Part shown: positions 15,248 through 23,433 of the stretch, piece by piece
How positions within the stretch are numbered: position 1 is the stretch's first letter
Layout: each line of letters begins with the position of its first letter
Made by a program: the position numbers and the translations under genes
From: Halieaceae bacterium
GTDB taxonomy: Bacteria > Pseudomonadota > Gammaproteobacteria > Pseudomonadales > Halieaceae
Assembly (NCBI GenBank): GCA_003523185.1
Contig: DPGN01000039.1
Span: 7,755 to 32,215, forward strand
DNA: 24,461 bases
Direction of reading: 5' to 3'
Notes under the pieces: model-generated
What the model was told of the DNA's origin: nothing
Database searches by the model: none
The model's input: the letters and a program-made list of their open reading frames with translations, nothing else

Positions 15248-16609
15248 TTATTGACTGATGGCTGAAACCACCCTGGCGTGAAATTCGGCGATCGAAAAGG
15301 TCGTCGGTGCCTGAATTGCCATGGCTCTGGGTACAGAACCCAGCCAGTTCGAGGTCGCAACCGATCCTGGTATTAGGAACATTTTTCGATCATCTGAGTG
15401 ATTGAGAAACGCCTCATAAAGGCTTGCCCGCACTATGATTAGGTTGTGTTTGAAATCCATCACAATGAACTGACCATCGAAGCCCGAGGTGTGGATAACA
15501 CGGTTTACACAATTACCGGAGCCGTCTTGCTCGGCACAGAAGCTCCAAAACTGTTTGTCGTAGAAGCTATCCATCGCGAGCACTTCCGTTACGTAGCTAC
15601 CATACTGTGTCCCACTTTCTAGCTCGATGCCGCCTAAGTGCATTAGATAACCAAACTTCGCAAAATCACGAGCCGTGGCATCGAGGCAGCAATACGTTAG
15701 GTAGTTCCCGTTTGACTGACCGCTTTCGACGTTATCGCGCCACCAATAAGCGGTCATATTGATAGGCTCGAAGAGTTCCGCTTGTGCAAACGTTCCTGGA
15801 TCCTGTCCGGTCGCTCGAAACAGTATTTCGCCCAGAATCTGAGTATCACAATTCGAGTAGAGAAATTCGCCGGCTGTGTAGATGCCATCAGAGTCCCAAG
15901 GATAGGCACCACCATCGACTGCAAGATTGCGATTGATGCATCCCGACATTTGATCCGGGTAAAACACAATATTTCCACCGGCCGCCGCATCGCCCTGGTT
16001 TGCACACTCTCCGAGGTCACCGGTGCTGGGTAAAAAGCACACGGGCACCAGTCCAGAGCGCATGTCTAGTAACTGCTCAATGGTTATATTTATGCGGTCA
16101 TCGGCCTGCCACTCGGTGATGAAATCTGACGCTAGCTGGTCGGTCGATGTGATGAAGCCTTTCTCGATGGCCATGCCGATCAGCACGCTGGTAAAAGACT
16201 TCGCGGTAGACCATGAGGTCATCAGGCTTGCGCTGTCGCGAGTTCCATAGTTTTCAATCCAGAATGCGGGATCTTGATCGCCAGGGTAGGAACCCAGAGA
16301 GGTGAGTGTATTCACCTCACCGTCCGCAATGCCGCGATACCGCTCCTCGATGAGCTTACCGTTTCGTATGACCAGTGCTGCCTGAGTAAATGAACCATCC
16401 TTCATGGCGTAATCAAAAGCGTCCGACAATGCTCCGGCGTTAAAACCCGCATCAGTTGGGGATTGTCTCTCCCAGGTATCGGGATGTGGAGACTCGAAGC
16501 TAGGCGGCGGCGTTAGGACAGAGGAGGGCGGCGTTGAGCCACCACCTCCGCCACCGCAGGCTTGAAGTGAGAGGAATAAGATGAAGGAAAGATTAACTAT
16601 CTTGTTCAT
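15248..16609 (-). CDS. Serine beta-lactamase-like hydrolase, lipoprotein
   Basis: Class C beta-lactamase/penicillin-binding-protein-like hydrolase (family of EstB-type esterases and related proteins); the substrate is unknown. The 453 residues start with a lipoprotein signal ending in LSLQAC (lipidated Cys18), followed by six Gly and a Pro/Ser-rich linker, so the protein is membrane-tethered and faces the periplasm or the surface. The catalytic set is visible: Ser134-Thr-Ala-Lys137 (SxxK), Tyr251-Ser-Asn253 (YxN) and HTSG at 373-376 in place of KTG. At least eight cysteines are present in the exported domain (191, 202, 224, 254, 307, 308, 358, 367), suggesting disulfides. GGAGG about 8 bases before the ATG supports the start. 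The gene follows the acyl-CoA synthetase by 32 bases and may share its transcript. Confidence 0.85.
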   Translation of the reverse strand: MNKIVNLSFILFLSLQACGGGGGGSTPPSSVLTPPPSFESPHPDTWERQSPTDAGFNAGALSDAFDYAMKDGSFTQAALVIRNGKLIEERYRGIADGEVNTLTSLGSYPGDQDPAFWIENYGTRDSASLMTSWSTAKSFTSVLIGMAIEKGFITSTDQLASDFITEWQADDRINITIEQLLDMRSGLVPVCFLPSTGDLGECANQGDAAAGGNIVFYPDQMSGCINRNLAVDGGAYPWDSDGIYTAGEFLYSNCDTQILGEILFRATGQDPGTFAQAELFEPINMTAYWWRDNVESGQSNGNYLTYCCLDATARDFAKFGYLMHLGGIELESGTQYGSYVTEVLAMDSFYDKQFWSFCAEQDGSGNCVNRVIHTSGFDGQFIVMDFKHNLIIVRASLYEAFLNHSDDRKMFLIPGSVATSNWLGSVPRAMAIQAPTTFSIAEFHARVVSAISQ

Positions 16610-16641
16610 TCGTAGCCTCCGAAGCCTTTACTTACAGATGT

Positions 16642-18267
16642 CTATTGATGGGCTTCTGCGGTTGCTTTGGCCCACTTGTAGTCAGCTTTTCCATTTGGTG
16701 CTCGTTGCACAACATCCACTAAAATGGCTTGTCTAGGGGCTTTATAACCTGCGAGTTGCGATCGAACATGTTCTCGCAACCCGTCTTCACCAATGAGTGG
16801 GGTACCTGGCTTTTGCGAGTACACCGCGACGACTCGGTTGCCAAGACGCTCATCCGGTAAACCCACTACAAGGCAGTCTTCCACGTCATCGTGCCGCTTG
16901 ATGGACTCCTCAACTTCTTCTGTGAACACTTTTTCACCACCCGTGTTAATACATTGAGATCCGCGTCCCAGAAGCGTAATGCTTCCATCCGCCTCAACCG
17001 TCGCAAAATCTCCGGGGAAGGAGTACCGGACACCATTGACGGTCCGGAAGGTTCGCGCCGATTTCTCTTCATCTTTGTAATAACCACGTGGCACGATGCC
17101 TGCCGTAGCAACCATCCCCATTTCGCCAGATCCGGGCGTGACGGGCTCATCATCTTCGTTGAATACTTTTACGTATTCCGCGATGCTAAACTTCGCGGTT
17201 TTCGCGGCGTTGTCGCGCGTGCTGATAGATCCGCCCATGGAGCCCTCTGTTGAGCCCATAATGTCATTCAGCACCATATCCTGATGCTCGAGAAGACCTT
17301 CTTTAATTTCCGAAGACCACATCACACCTGAGGACGCAATCTGGCCTACTCGTGACAAGTCATAGGGTTTTCCCGCTGCCTTTGCCGCATCGAGCGCAGC
17401 TAAAATTGGTCGCGCAAACGCGTCACCGACAATAGTCAGATCGGTCACTTCATGATCAACTACACACTGCAACAACGCGTCCGCATCGAGGTGCTGGGTT
17501 CGTTGTGTGATTACCGTGCCGCCACAGTTCAATGCAACCATGGTCCCAATCCACATTCCCGTTCCATGCATCTGAGGGCAAGCGGGCAAGCTTCGGTGCA
17601 CTGCGCCCATCTCGGTAATGGCTTTTGCTCCGGCAAGAACCTCATCGATGGAAGTAGGTGGCGGCAGCCCCCGCGACGTATAGCCACCAATGCATAGCCA
17701 GTGGGCGAGGGCGCCGTTGTCATACATGACCCCCTTAGGCATGCCTGTGGTACCACCGGTATAGAGCATGTAGCGATCATCGTAGGCACTTGGCGTAAAG
17801 GGGAGCGGTGTCGAGTCAGCTAGGGACGTTTCATAATCCAAGGCACCATCTAAAAGCGGGTGGCCCGATTCGTCTTCTACCTGAATGTAGAGCTTTATCT
17901 TGGGTAGGCTGTCACGAATCTCAGCAATGCGGGGTGCATAACTCGCATGATAGATAACCACTTCGGCATCACTGTTATCCAAGAGGTAGATCAATTCTTC
18001 GGCTCGATACCGGTAATTGACGTTGACTGGGCAGACTGACTGCTTGAAGCAGCCAAAGTGCGCTTCTGTGTATTCGTTGCAGTTGAGCATATACATGCCC
18101 ACAGAAGCTCCATTGGTCACTCCGTTTTCACTGAATAAACCCGCGAGACGAGCGGCTCGCTCGTTAAATTGTGACCAAGTAACTGTTTTACCTTCGCAGG
18201 CCAGTGCTGGTCTGTCGGGAAATATCTCTGAAAGCGCTGTCCAGACATTATTGAAGTGAAATTCCAT
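16642..18267 (-). CDS. Acyl-CoA synthetase (AMP-forming, FadD-like)
   Basis: ANL-superfamily ligase that activates a carboxylic acid, probably fatty or steroid-like, with ATP and CoA. The 541 residues show the phosphate-binding loop YTGGTTGMPKG (169-179), the adenine-binding GSTEGSMGGS, the hinge region FPGDFATVEADGSITLLGRGS, GGEKVFTEEVEE, and the C-terminal catalytic lysine K527 in PNGKADY. The sequence style recalls the FadD3/FadD19-like group, but substrate range cannot be read here. The ATG has AGCGGAG about 8 bases upstream. A 159-base leader separates it from the helicase gene upstream and carries two inverted repeats. The beta-lactamase-like gene follows after 32 bases. Confidence 0.9.
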   Translation of the reverse strand: MEFHFNNVWTALSEIFPDRPALACEGKTVTWSQFNERAARLAGLFSENGVTNGASVGMYMLNCNEYTEAHFGCFKQSVCPVNVNYRYRAEELIYLLDNSDAEVVIYHASYAPRIAEIRDSLPKIKLYIQVEDESGHPLLDGALDYETSLADSTPLPFTPSAYDDRYMLYTGGTTGMPKGVMYDNGALAHWLCIGGYTSRGLPPPTSIDEVLAGAKAITEMGAVHRSLPACPQMHGTGMWIGTMVALNCGGTVITQRTQHLDADALLQCVVDHEVTDLTIVGDAFARPILAALDAAKAAGKPYDLSRVGQIASSGVMWSSEIKEGLLEHQDMVLNDIMGSTEGSMGGSISTRDNAAKTAKFSIAEYVKVFNEDDEPVTPGSGEMGMVATAGIVPRGYYKDEEKSARTFRTVNGVRYSFPGDFATVEADGSITLLGRGSQCINTGGEKVFTEEVEESIKRHDDVEDCLVVGLPDERLGNRVVAVYSQKPGTPLIGEDGLREHVRSQLAGYKAPRQAILVDVVQRAPNGKADYKWAKATAEAHQ

Positions 18268-18299
18268 TGTTTTGCTCCGCTGAAGTTATTGTTGTTTCA

Positions 18300-18312
18300 C
18301 AGCGCGGCGCTG
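18300..18312. repeat. Inverted repeat upstream of acyl-CoA synthetase
   Basis: CAGCGC-G-GCGCTG is a perfect 6-base palindrome with one central base, about 33 bases before the acyl-CoA synthetase start. It could be a regulator site or a leader hairpin; nothing here tells which. Confidence 0.35.
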
Positions 18313-18348
18313 ACACGGGAATCAAACGCCGATCCACAGTCCTGAGCG

Positions 18349-18367
18349 TCTCATGAGCTACATGAGA
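18349..18367. promoter_or_regulatory. Possible operator: 7-5-7 inverted repeat
   Basis: TCTCATG (18349-18355) and CATGAGA (18361-18367) form a perfect inverted repeat with spacer AGCTA, 82 bases upstream of the acyl-CoA synthetase start and 60 bases past the helicase stop. Size and symmetry suit a dimeric repressor such as the TetR-type regulators that often control acyl-CoA synthetases. No regulator gene is adjacent, so this is inference only. Confidence 0.35.
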
Positions 18368-18396
18368 ATGCTAGAGCATTGGATGACGTTGAGGGT

Positions 18397-18420
18397 TTCT
18401 CGCCGAGTTTTCGGCGAGAA
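18397..18420 (-). terminator. Hairpin after the RNA helicase gene
   Basis: TTCTCGCCGA (18397-18406) and TCGGCGAGAA (18411-18420) form a perfect 10-base stem with a 4-base loop, starting 6 bases after the helicase stop codon. There is no T-run on either strand. It may therefore be a 3'-end stabilising or weak terminator hairpin rather than a full intrinsic terminator. Confidence 0.5.
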
Positions 18421-18426
18421 TGGAGG

Positions 18427-20160
18427 TTACGACGAGATTGAGTCGACGACGCGCACCATGCCCAAGTTAGTGCCTTTTACTCGGGTTTTCTTTAGGTGCT
18501 TCAAAATCGGTTTTGGCATACCTTCCGGAAGGTCAACCGTCGAGTAGTGCTCGAAGATATTAATACTGCCAATGAACTGGCCTTCGATACCGGCCTCATT
18601 CGCAATGGCGCCAACGATCTCGCGTGCTTTGACACCCTGTTTTCGACCTATGCCGAGCCAGAAGCGCTCCATGATAACATCGGGGTGCTCATCAAGTGAT
18701 CTGGCTCGTCCTAGCTCTTTCGCGGTGTAGGTGAGCGGTACCTCGCGCTCCATGCCTCGCTTATCACGAAGCGGCATTGGTTCTCGTGCCTTCTTTGGGC
18801 GTTCACTATTATCACCGAGCGGCTTTTTGGTGGCTCGTGTCTCCCGAGGAGGCTCGGTGCCGTCGATGATCATGGTTGCTAGTGCCAGAGCAATATCGCG
18901 ATGCGTATTTCCCTCGTTGATTAATTGCTCAATGGCATCATTCGCGCGAGGGTGGTGCGGCGCTTCCAAGCCAGAACGAAGTTGCCCGATCAAGCGCTCT
19001 CGTGATTTAGCGTCAATATCTTCAAATGACGGGAGATCAATTTGCTTAATCTTCTGCTTTGTAACGCGCTCGATGTTATTAAGCATGCGGCGTTCTCGAG
19101 GAGCTACAAATAAGATGGCTTTGCCCTCGCGTCCAGCACGACCGGTTCGGCCAATACGGTGCACATAAGACTCCCTGTCGAAGGGGATGTCATAGTTGAT
19201 GACGTGCGTAATTCGCTCTACGTCCAATCCTCGTGCGGCAACGTCAGTAGCGACGACAATATCGAGTCGTCCATCCTTGAGTTGCTCGACTGTTTTAAAT
19301 CGGGTTTTTTGATCGATATCACCGTTTAAGGGTGCTGCGTTAAAGCCCCGCTGGCGCAATTGGTCTGCAATGGCAGAGGTGCTCTCTCGGGTTCTGACGA
19401 ACACGATGACGCCTTGTGTATCCTCGACACCCAAAAAGCGTGTCAGAGCGTCGAGTTTGTTCGTACCCTTTACGAGCCAGTAGCATTGTTGAATGTTCGC
19501 GTTGGTTGTAGCTGACGATGTAATCGCTACTTCCACTGGATCTTGCAAATGCTGGCTCGCAATCTCTCTGATGCGCTGGGGCATGGTTGCCGAGAAGAGG
19601 GCGACGCGTCGACCTTTCGGTGTCTGAGCGAGGATTTCATCGACATCATCAATGAAGCCCATCCGCAGCATTTCATCTGCTTCATCGAGGACGACTGACT
19701 TTATTTCACTGAAATCTGCGCTGCCTCGCTTCAGGTGGTCCAGCAAACGGCCAGGCGTAGCAACGACAATATGAACACCGTCTTTCAGGCTTCGAAGTTG
19801 CTGACGCATATCATTACCACCGCACAACGCCACGACTCGGCAGCCATCAGACGATTTAGCATAGCTCCTGAATGCATCCGCGACTTGCATGGACAGTTCA
19901 CGCGTAGGACAGAGCACGAGGACCTGTGGATTGCGCCGTTTGTAGTCAAGCTTGGCTAAGGCGGGTAGGGCAAATGCGGCCGTTTTACCCGTGCCTGTCT
20001 GCGCGATACCGACCACATCCCTGTCTGCCATTAGGGCCGGAATGGTTTCCGCCTGAATGGGTGTTGCCTCTTCGTAGCCTAGTACGCTGAGGGAATCCAA
20101 TAGAAAAGGCGGTAACCCAAGGCTTGAAAACGCCATAGGTGAAGGGGTGGTGTCGGTCAT
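18427..20160 (-). CDS. deaD: DEAD-box ATP-dependent RNA helicase, DeaD/CsdA type
   Basis: RNA helicase that unwinds structured RNA, with roles in ribosome assembly and mRNA decay, often more needed in the cold. The 577 residues contain every core motif: the Q motif (GYEEATPIQAETIP), AQTGTGKT (53-60), PTRELS, TPGRLL, DEAD (159-162), SAT, the FVRTRES segment, ATDVAARGLDVERI and HRIGRTGRAGR. A basic linker (about 430-475) precedes a C-terminal DbpA-like RNA-binding domain (GRKQGVKAREIVGAI, then FIGSINIFEHYSTVDLP), which marks DeaD rather than RhlE/SrmB. It is slightly shorter than E. coli DeaD. I see no strong ribosome-binding site before the ATG. The 100-base leader (20161-20260) follows the MFS gene on the same strand. 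Confidence 0.93.
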   Translation of the reverse strand: MTDTTPSPMAFSSLGLPPFLLDSLSVLGYEEATPIQAETIPALMADRDVVGIAQTGTGKTAAFALPALAKLDYKRRNPQVLVLCPTRELSMQVADAFRSYAKSSDGCRVVALCGGNDMRQQLRSLKDGVHIVVATPGRLLDHLKRGSADFSEIKSVVLDEADEMLRMGFIDDVDEILAQTPKGRRVALFSATMPQRIREIASQHLQDPVEVAITSSATTNANIQQCYWLVKGTNKLDALTRFLGVEDTQGVIVFVRTRESTSAIADQLRQRGFNAAPLNGDIDQKTRFKTVEQLKDGRLDIVVATDVAARGLDVERITHVINYDIPFDRESYVHRIGRTGRAGREGKAILFVAPRERRMLNNIERVTKQKIKQIDLPSFEDIDAKSRERLIGQLRSGLEAPHHPRANDAIEQLINEGNTHRDIALALATMIIDGTEPPRETRATKKPLGDNSERPKKAREPMPLRDKRGMEREVPLTYTAKELGRARSLDEHPDVIMERFWLGIGRKQGVKAREIVGAIANEAGIEGQFIGSINIFEHYSTVDLPEGMPKPILKHLKKTRVKGTNLGMVRVVDSISS

Positions 20161-20260
20161 AACGGATATACGGGGAAGGAAAGTGCGCAGAGTACGCGTT
20201 AAGTCTCCAATTCAAAAGGGAAATCCTGCCACTATTTGCAGTTAACCTCAGTGCTCCAAC

Positions 20261-21554
20261 TTAAGACTTTGCTGTCATTCCTGTCAGCGCGGCCTCTGTT
20301 CTCGATATGTCGCCCAGTAGCGTCCGGTGAGCCATCCAGAAGAAGAACACCCCCGAGGTGCCCATGGTGAGAGCCGTTAACATCGCGTACCGCAGATTTT
20401 CCTCGCCAAAGAGGGGGATGTAGGCATCGGACAGGGCCCCCACGACCAGCGGTCCTAAACCAAGGCCGATCATGTTGATAACGAATAGCAAGACAGCCGA
20501 GGCGCTTGCCCGCATGTTAGGAGCAACTAGTGTGTGGCAGATGGCAATACAGGGCCCCAGGTACAGCGTGTTCAGGATATGAGCTGGGGTGTAAGCCAGA
20601 ACCACATAGAGGGGCTCGCTCGCGAGCAAGGTGTAATAAGACAGCGGTAAGGACAGCATCAGTCCCCAAAGAGCAATTCGGACATACCATCGCTTATCGC
20701 GTTTGCCCCACCGATCGGCGAGGTAGCCTCCGAGGAAGGTTCCCAGCATCCCAGTGGATGCCCGAGATCACGCCCATGAACATGCCAACCTCTGTCACTG
20801 TGAGTCCGTAATTTCGGATGAGCAATGAAGGAAAAAAGTTACCGTTGCCGTAGCCAACGAAGGACGCGGTTGAACAGCCCAGTGCAATCCACCAAAACGC
20901 CGGTCGTTGAAGTAAAAAAACGATGGTTTCTTTAAAGCTCGCTTTTTCGTTCTCAACTTCATTGGGCAGAACGGTTCTGGGCGGCTCTCGCACGAGCAGC
21001 AAAAGAAGAAAAGCCAAGACTACGCCGGGGATACCGACGATAAAAAATGCATTGCGCCAACCGTAGTTGTCCGCGATCCAACCCCCGGCAAAATAACCAA
21101 AAAAGATGCCGAGATAGATGCCCGTGGTATAGATCGAGAGCGCTGTGCCGCGCTGCTCCTCAGGGAAGTAGTCGCTGAGCATCGAATGCGAGGGCGGCGA
21201 CCCGCCCGCCTCACCGAGACCCACGCCCAATCGGGCCAATAGAAGCTGGGTGTAGTTCTGCACCATGCCCGACAAAGCGGTCATAACGCTCCAGATACCG
21301 AGCGAGAGGGCAACAATATTCCGTCGATTACTTCGATCGGCCAACCAGGCGATAGGGACGCCAGCGGTTACGTAAACCACAGCAAAGCTGAAGCCGGTTA
21401 ATAACCCCAGCTGAGTATCACTGAGTCCGAGCTCTGCTTTGATGGGCTTCTGCAAAATGACCAGAATCTGACGATCGATGAAGTTAAAGGCATAGACTAC
21501 GGTGAGAATGGCCAGAACAAACCACTTGTAGTTATTCGATTGAGGGTCAGTCAC
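20261..21554 (-). pseudogene. MFS transporter, interrupted by a +1 frameshift
   Basis: Major facilitator superfamily permease in two frames. The N-terminal part (21554 down to about 20757) opens YKWFVLAILTVVYAFNFIDRQIL and carries the MFS loop motif AWLADRSNRRNI, plus RLGVGLGEAGGSPPS. The C-terminal part (from about 20757 to 20261) begins TGMLGTFLGGYLADRWGKRD, the second-half copy of that motif. The frames meet at GG 20756-20757: removing one of these bases turns GISGI-HWDAG into GISGI-TGMLGTF and restores one protein of 430 residues, a normal MFS length. The start is GTG with AGAGAGAC upstream. It could be a true mutation, a sequencing or assembly error, or a phase-variable site, although two Gs are a poor slippage tract. 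The substrate is unknown. It diverges from moaC. Confidence 0.85.
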
Positions 21555-21689
21555 GGTGTCTCTCTGCAGTGATCAGGGTTATTCTGGGTCAGCTTTGCTC
21601 AGCTCGCCCTGTTGCATGCCACCCTTTCGACACAGCATGCCATAGTTGGGGTAAGCTTCCAGTCCCTTGGCAAACAGCAGTACAGCCCG
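21555..21689. other. Divergent intergenic region, MFS gene / moaC
   Basis: 135 bases that must hold promoters in both directions. An 8-base direct repeat GCATGCCA occurs at 21614-21621 and 21635-21642, 21 bases apart. I see no convincing -35/-10 pair, no molybdenum-cofactor riboswitch fold, and no good ribosome-binding site before moaC. Confidence 0.35.
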
Positions 21690-22184
21690 ATGAGCGACGA
21701 GCAGTCCCTGACCCACCTCGATAGCAAAGGCGAGGCCCACATGGTGGATGTGGGAGATAAGGCCGTGACTCAACGGGTCGCTACAGCACGATCTAAGATC
21801 AGAATGCAGCCAGAAACCTTGGCAGCGATTGAGTCTAGCGAACTTAAGAAGGGTGATGCGCTTGCTACGGCTCGCATCGCGGCCATTCAGGCCGCCAAAA
21901 AAACCAGCGATTTAATTCCCCTCTGCCACCCCTTGCCCATTACAAAGGTGTCCGTCGATCTCACCATCGATCACGACCTGCCGGGTGTGGTGATCGACGT
22001 CACATGTAAGGTTCGAGGCCAGACGGGTATCGAAATGGAAGCGCTGACCGCGGCATCAGTCGCAGCGCTCACACTGTATGACATGGCCAAGGGGATCGAT
22101 CGAGGCATGGTAATCGAGCAGACCGCGCTGCTGCACAAGTCAGGTGGTAAGACAGGAGACTGGCAGAATGACGATTACCGTTAA
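21690..22184 (+). CDS. moaC: Cyclic pyranopterin monophosphate synthase MoaC
   Basis: Converts the MoaA product (3',8-cyclo-7,8-dihydro-GTP) to cyclic pyranopterin monophosphate in molybdenum cofactor synthesis. With the ATG at 21690 it has 164 residues, the usual length. It opens like E. coli MoaC (LTHLDSKGEAHMVDV) and has KGDALATARIAAIQAAKKT, the active-site SDLIPLCHPLP, GIEMEALTAASVAALTLYDM and LLHKSGGKTGD. An upstream in-frame ATG (21612) would add 26 residues with no family match, so it is not used. The 3' end overlaps moaD by 17 bases. moaA and moaB are not in the window. Confidence 0.96.
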   Translation: MSDEQSLTHLDSKGEAHMVDVGDKAVTQRVATARSKIRMQPETLAAIESSELKKGDALATARIAAIQAAKKTSDLIPLCHPLPITKVSVDLTIDHDLPGVVIDVTCKVRGQTGIEMEALTAASVAALTLYDMAKGIDRGMVIEQTALLHKSGGKTGDWQNDDYR

Positions 22185-22422
22185 GTTCTTTTCGCTGATT
22201 CGAGAGGCCGTGGAGACTGAGCAGTTAACGCTTGAACTGAACGATAGCTCGACGACGGTCGAGGCGTTAAAAAATGAGCTCGGTCTGCGAGGAGAGGCTT
22301 GGAACGAGGCTCTGTCTCACCCGAATTTAATTCAGGCGGTCAATCAGCGAGTAGTCTTCAAAGAAGAAGTTATCAAGGACGGGGATGAGGTTGCATTTTT
22401 TCCTCCCATGACCGGTGGATAA
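22168..22422 (+). CDS. moaD: Molybdopterin synthase sulfur carrier subunit MoaD
   Basis: Ubiquitin-like small subunit that carries a thiocarboxylate on its C-terminal glycine and donates sulfur for the molybdopterin dithiolene. With the ATG at 22168 it has 84 residues. It opens ITVKFFSLIREA and ends FFPPMTGG, with the essential C-terminal Gly-Gly. CAGGAG about 10 bases upstream supports this start. An in-frame ATG at 22144 would add eight residues with no family support. It overlaps moaC by 17 bases and moaE by 8 bases, so translation of the three is tightly coupled. Confidence 0.94.
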   Translation: MTITVKFFSLIREAVETEQLTLELNDSSTTVEALKNELGLRGEAWNEALSHPNLIQAVNQRVVFKEEVIKDGDEVAFFPPMTGG

Positions 22423-22888
22423 TGTGTTGGTGCACGTAACGGACGAGTCGATTGACCCTGGCCGCTTGGCGACTGGATTTTACAGTCGTCATCCCGATGC
22501 TGCCGTCGCCACATTTGCCGGCTTTGTTCGTGATTTCAACGATGATGGGCATGTCGATAGTTTGTACCTCGAATGCTACGTCGAAATGGCGACACGTGTT
22601 TTGAACGATTTAGGAAACGCAGCACAGCAGCGATTTGGGCTTAGGGCATGGCAAATCGTGCATCGCTACGGCGAGATGGAAACTGAAGACCCCATTGTTT
22701 TTGTAGCTACCAGCGCCGATCACCGAGGAGAGGCGTTTGCTGCCTGCGAGTTTGTCATGGATACGCTCAAGACAGATGCTCCTTTTTGGAAGCGAGAGCA
22801 TTCCGGCGATGAAGGCCAATGGGTTACAGTCAAAGACGTCGATAAGGACCGCCGCGAAAGGTGGTCGACTGAGGGTCTTGATCAATGA
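22415..22888 (+). CDS. moaE: Molybdopterin synthase catalytic subunit MoaE
   Basis: Large subunit of molybdopterin synthase. It binds the MoaD tail and adds two sulfurs to cyclic pyranopterin monophosphate. The 157 residues keep the key positions in E. coli numbering: Arg39 (GFVRDFN), His103 (SADHRGEAF) and Lys119 and Lys126 in TLKTDAPFWKRE, plus the core IVHRYGEM. The GTG start at 22415 overlaps moaD by 8 bases. GTGs at 22424 and 22430 are alternatives that trim only a few residues. The stop overlaps the Nudix gene by 4 bases (ATGA). Confidence 0.95.
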   Translation: MDNVLVHVTDESIDPGRLATGFYSRHPDAAVATFAGFVRDFNDDGHVDSLYLECYVEMATRVLNDLGNAAQQRFGLRAWQIVHRYGEMETEDPIVFVATSADHRGEAFAACEFVMDTLKTDAPFWKREHSGDEGQWVTVKDVDKDRRERWSTEGLDQ

Positions 22889-23433
22889 AGTATTGCAGTA
22901 GCTGCGCGCACGAGGTCGTTCGCAAGATCCCAGAGGGCGAGGACCGTGAGCGGGATGTCTGTCCATCCTGCGGTGAGATCTTCTATGTTAACCCCAAGAT
23001 TATTGTTGGCTGCATACCCATGGTAGGTGACCAAGTACTCCTGTGTAAGCGGGCTATCGAGCCGCGCTATGGCAAATGGACCTTACCCGCAGGGTTTATG
23101 GAAAACCGCGAGACCACTGCTGAGGGCGCTGCACGCGAAATGTGGGAAGAAGCCGAAGCGCGCGCTGTCGACATGGCACTCTATCGTATATTCGATGTCC
23201 CTCACATTAGCCAGGTATATGTCTTTTACCGTTGCGAGGTACTGGATGGACAGTTTGGCGCAGGTTCCGAGAGTCTTGAAAGTGCGCTCTATTCCGAGGC
23301 CGATATTCCCTGGGACGAGCTTGCGTTCCCCGTTGTCATCGAGATGCTCAGAGAGTTTTTTGAGGATCGAAAAACGCAGGAGTTTCCGGTGCGTAACAGC
23401 ACGATCCGGTATCAGAAACGCCGTACTGGGTAG
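22885..23433 (+). CDS. Nudix hydrolase with N-terminal zinc ribbon
   Basis: Predicted nucleotide-diphosphate hydrolase; substrates of related proteins include NADH, ADP-ribose and nucleotide sugars, and the exact one is unknown. The 182 residues begin with a zinc ribbon (Cys4, Cys7, Cys26, Cys29) as in NudC-like proteins, then a Nudix fold with WTLPAGFMENRET. The Nudix box spans residues 70-92 with G70, E76, R84, E85, E88 and E89 in place. The usual glycine near the end of the box is Glu91. It lacks the long N-terminal part and the SQPWPFPQS motif of true NudC, so I do not call it nudC. It overlaps moaE by ATGA, but a direct role in molybdenum cofactor synthesis is not shown. Confidence 0.88.
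   Translation: MKYCSSCAHEVVRKIPEGEDRERDVCPSCGEIFYVNPKIIVGCIPMVGDQVLLCKRAIEPRYGKWTLPAGFMENRETTAEGAAREMWEEAEARAVDMALYRIFDVPHISQVYVFYRCEVLDGQFGAGSESLESALYSEADIPWDELAFPVVIEMLREFFEDRKTQEFPVRNSTIRYQKRRTG

Noticed and set aside
18731..19168. 145-codon plus-strand ORF opposite the helicase gene
   Set aside because: Serine/arginine-rich shadow of the helicase coding strand; no domain and no ribosome-binding site.
20911..20917. Seven-A run in the MFS gene as the cause of the frameshift
   Set aside because: The frame is intact across this run (VFLLQRP); the shift is located about 155 bases away at 20756-20757.
21612..21689. Upstream in-frame start for moaC
   Set aside because: The extra 26 residues have no match to MoaC, and the protein from 21690 has the normal length and start pattern.
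21579..21773. 64-codon minus-strand ORF between moaC and the MFS gene (end reads GMLCRKGGMQQGELSKADPE)
   Set aside because: The last ~35 residues look somewhat protein-like and could be a gene remnant, but the ORF starts inside moaC, I recognise no family, and the part outside moaC is short.
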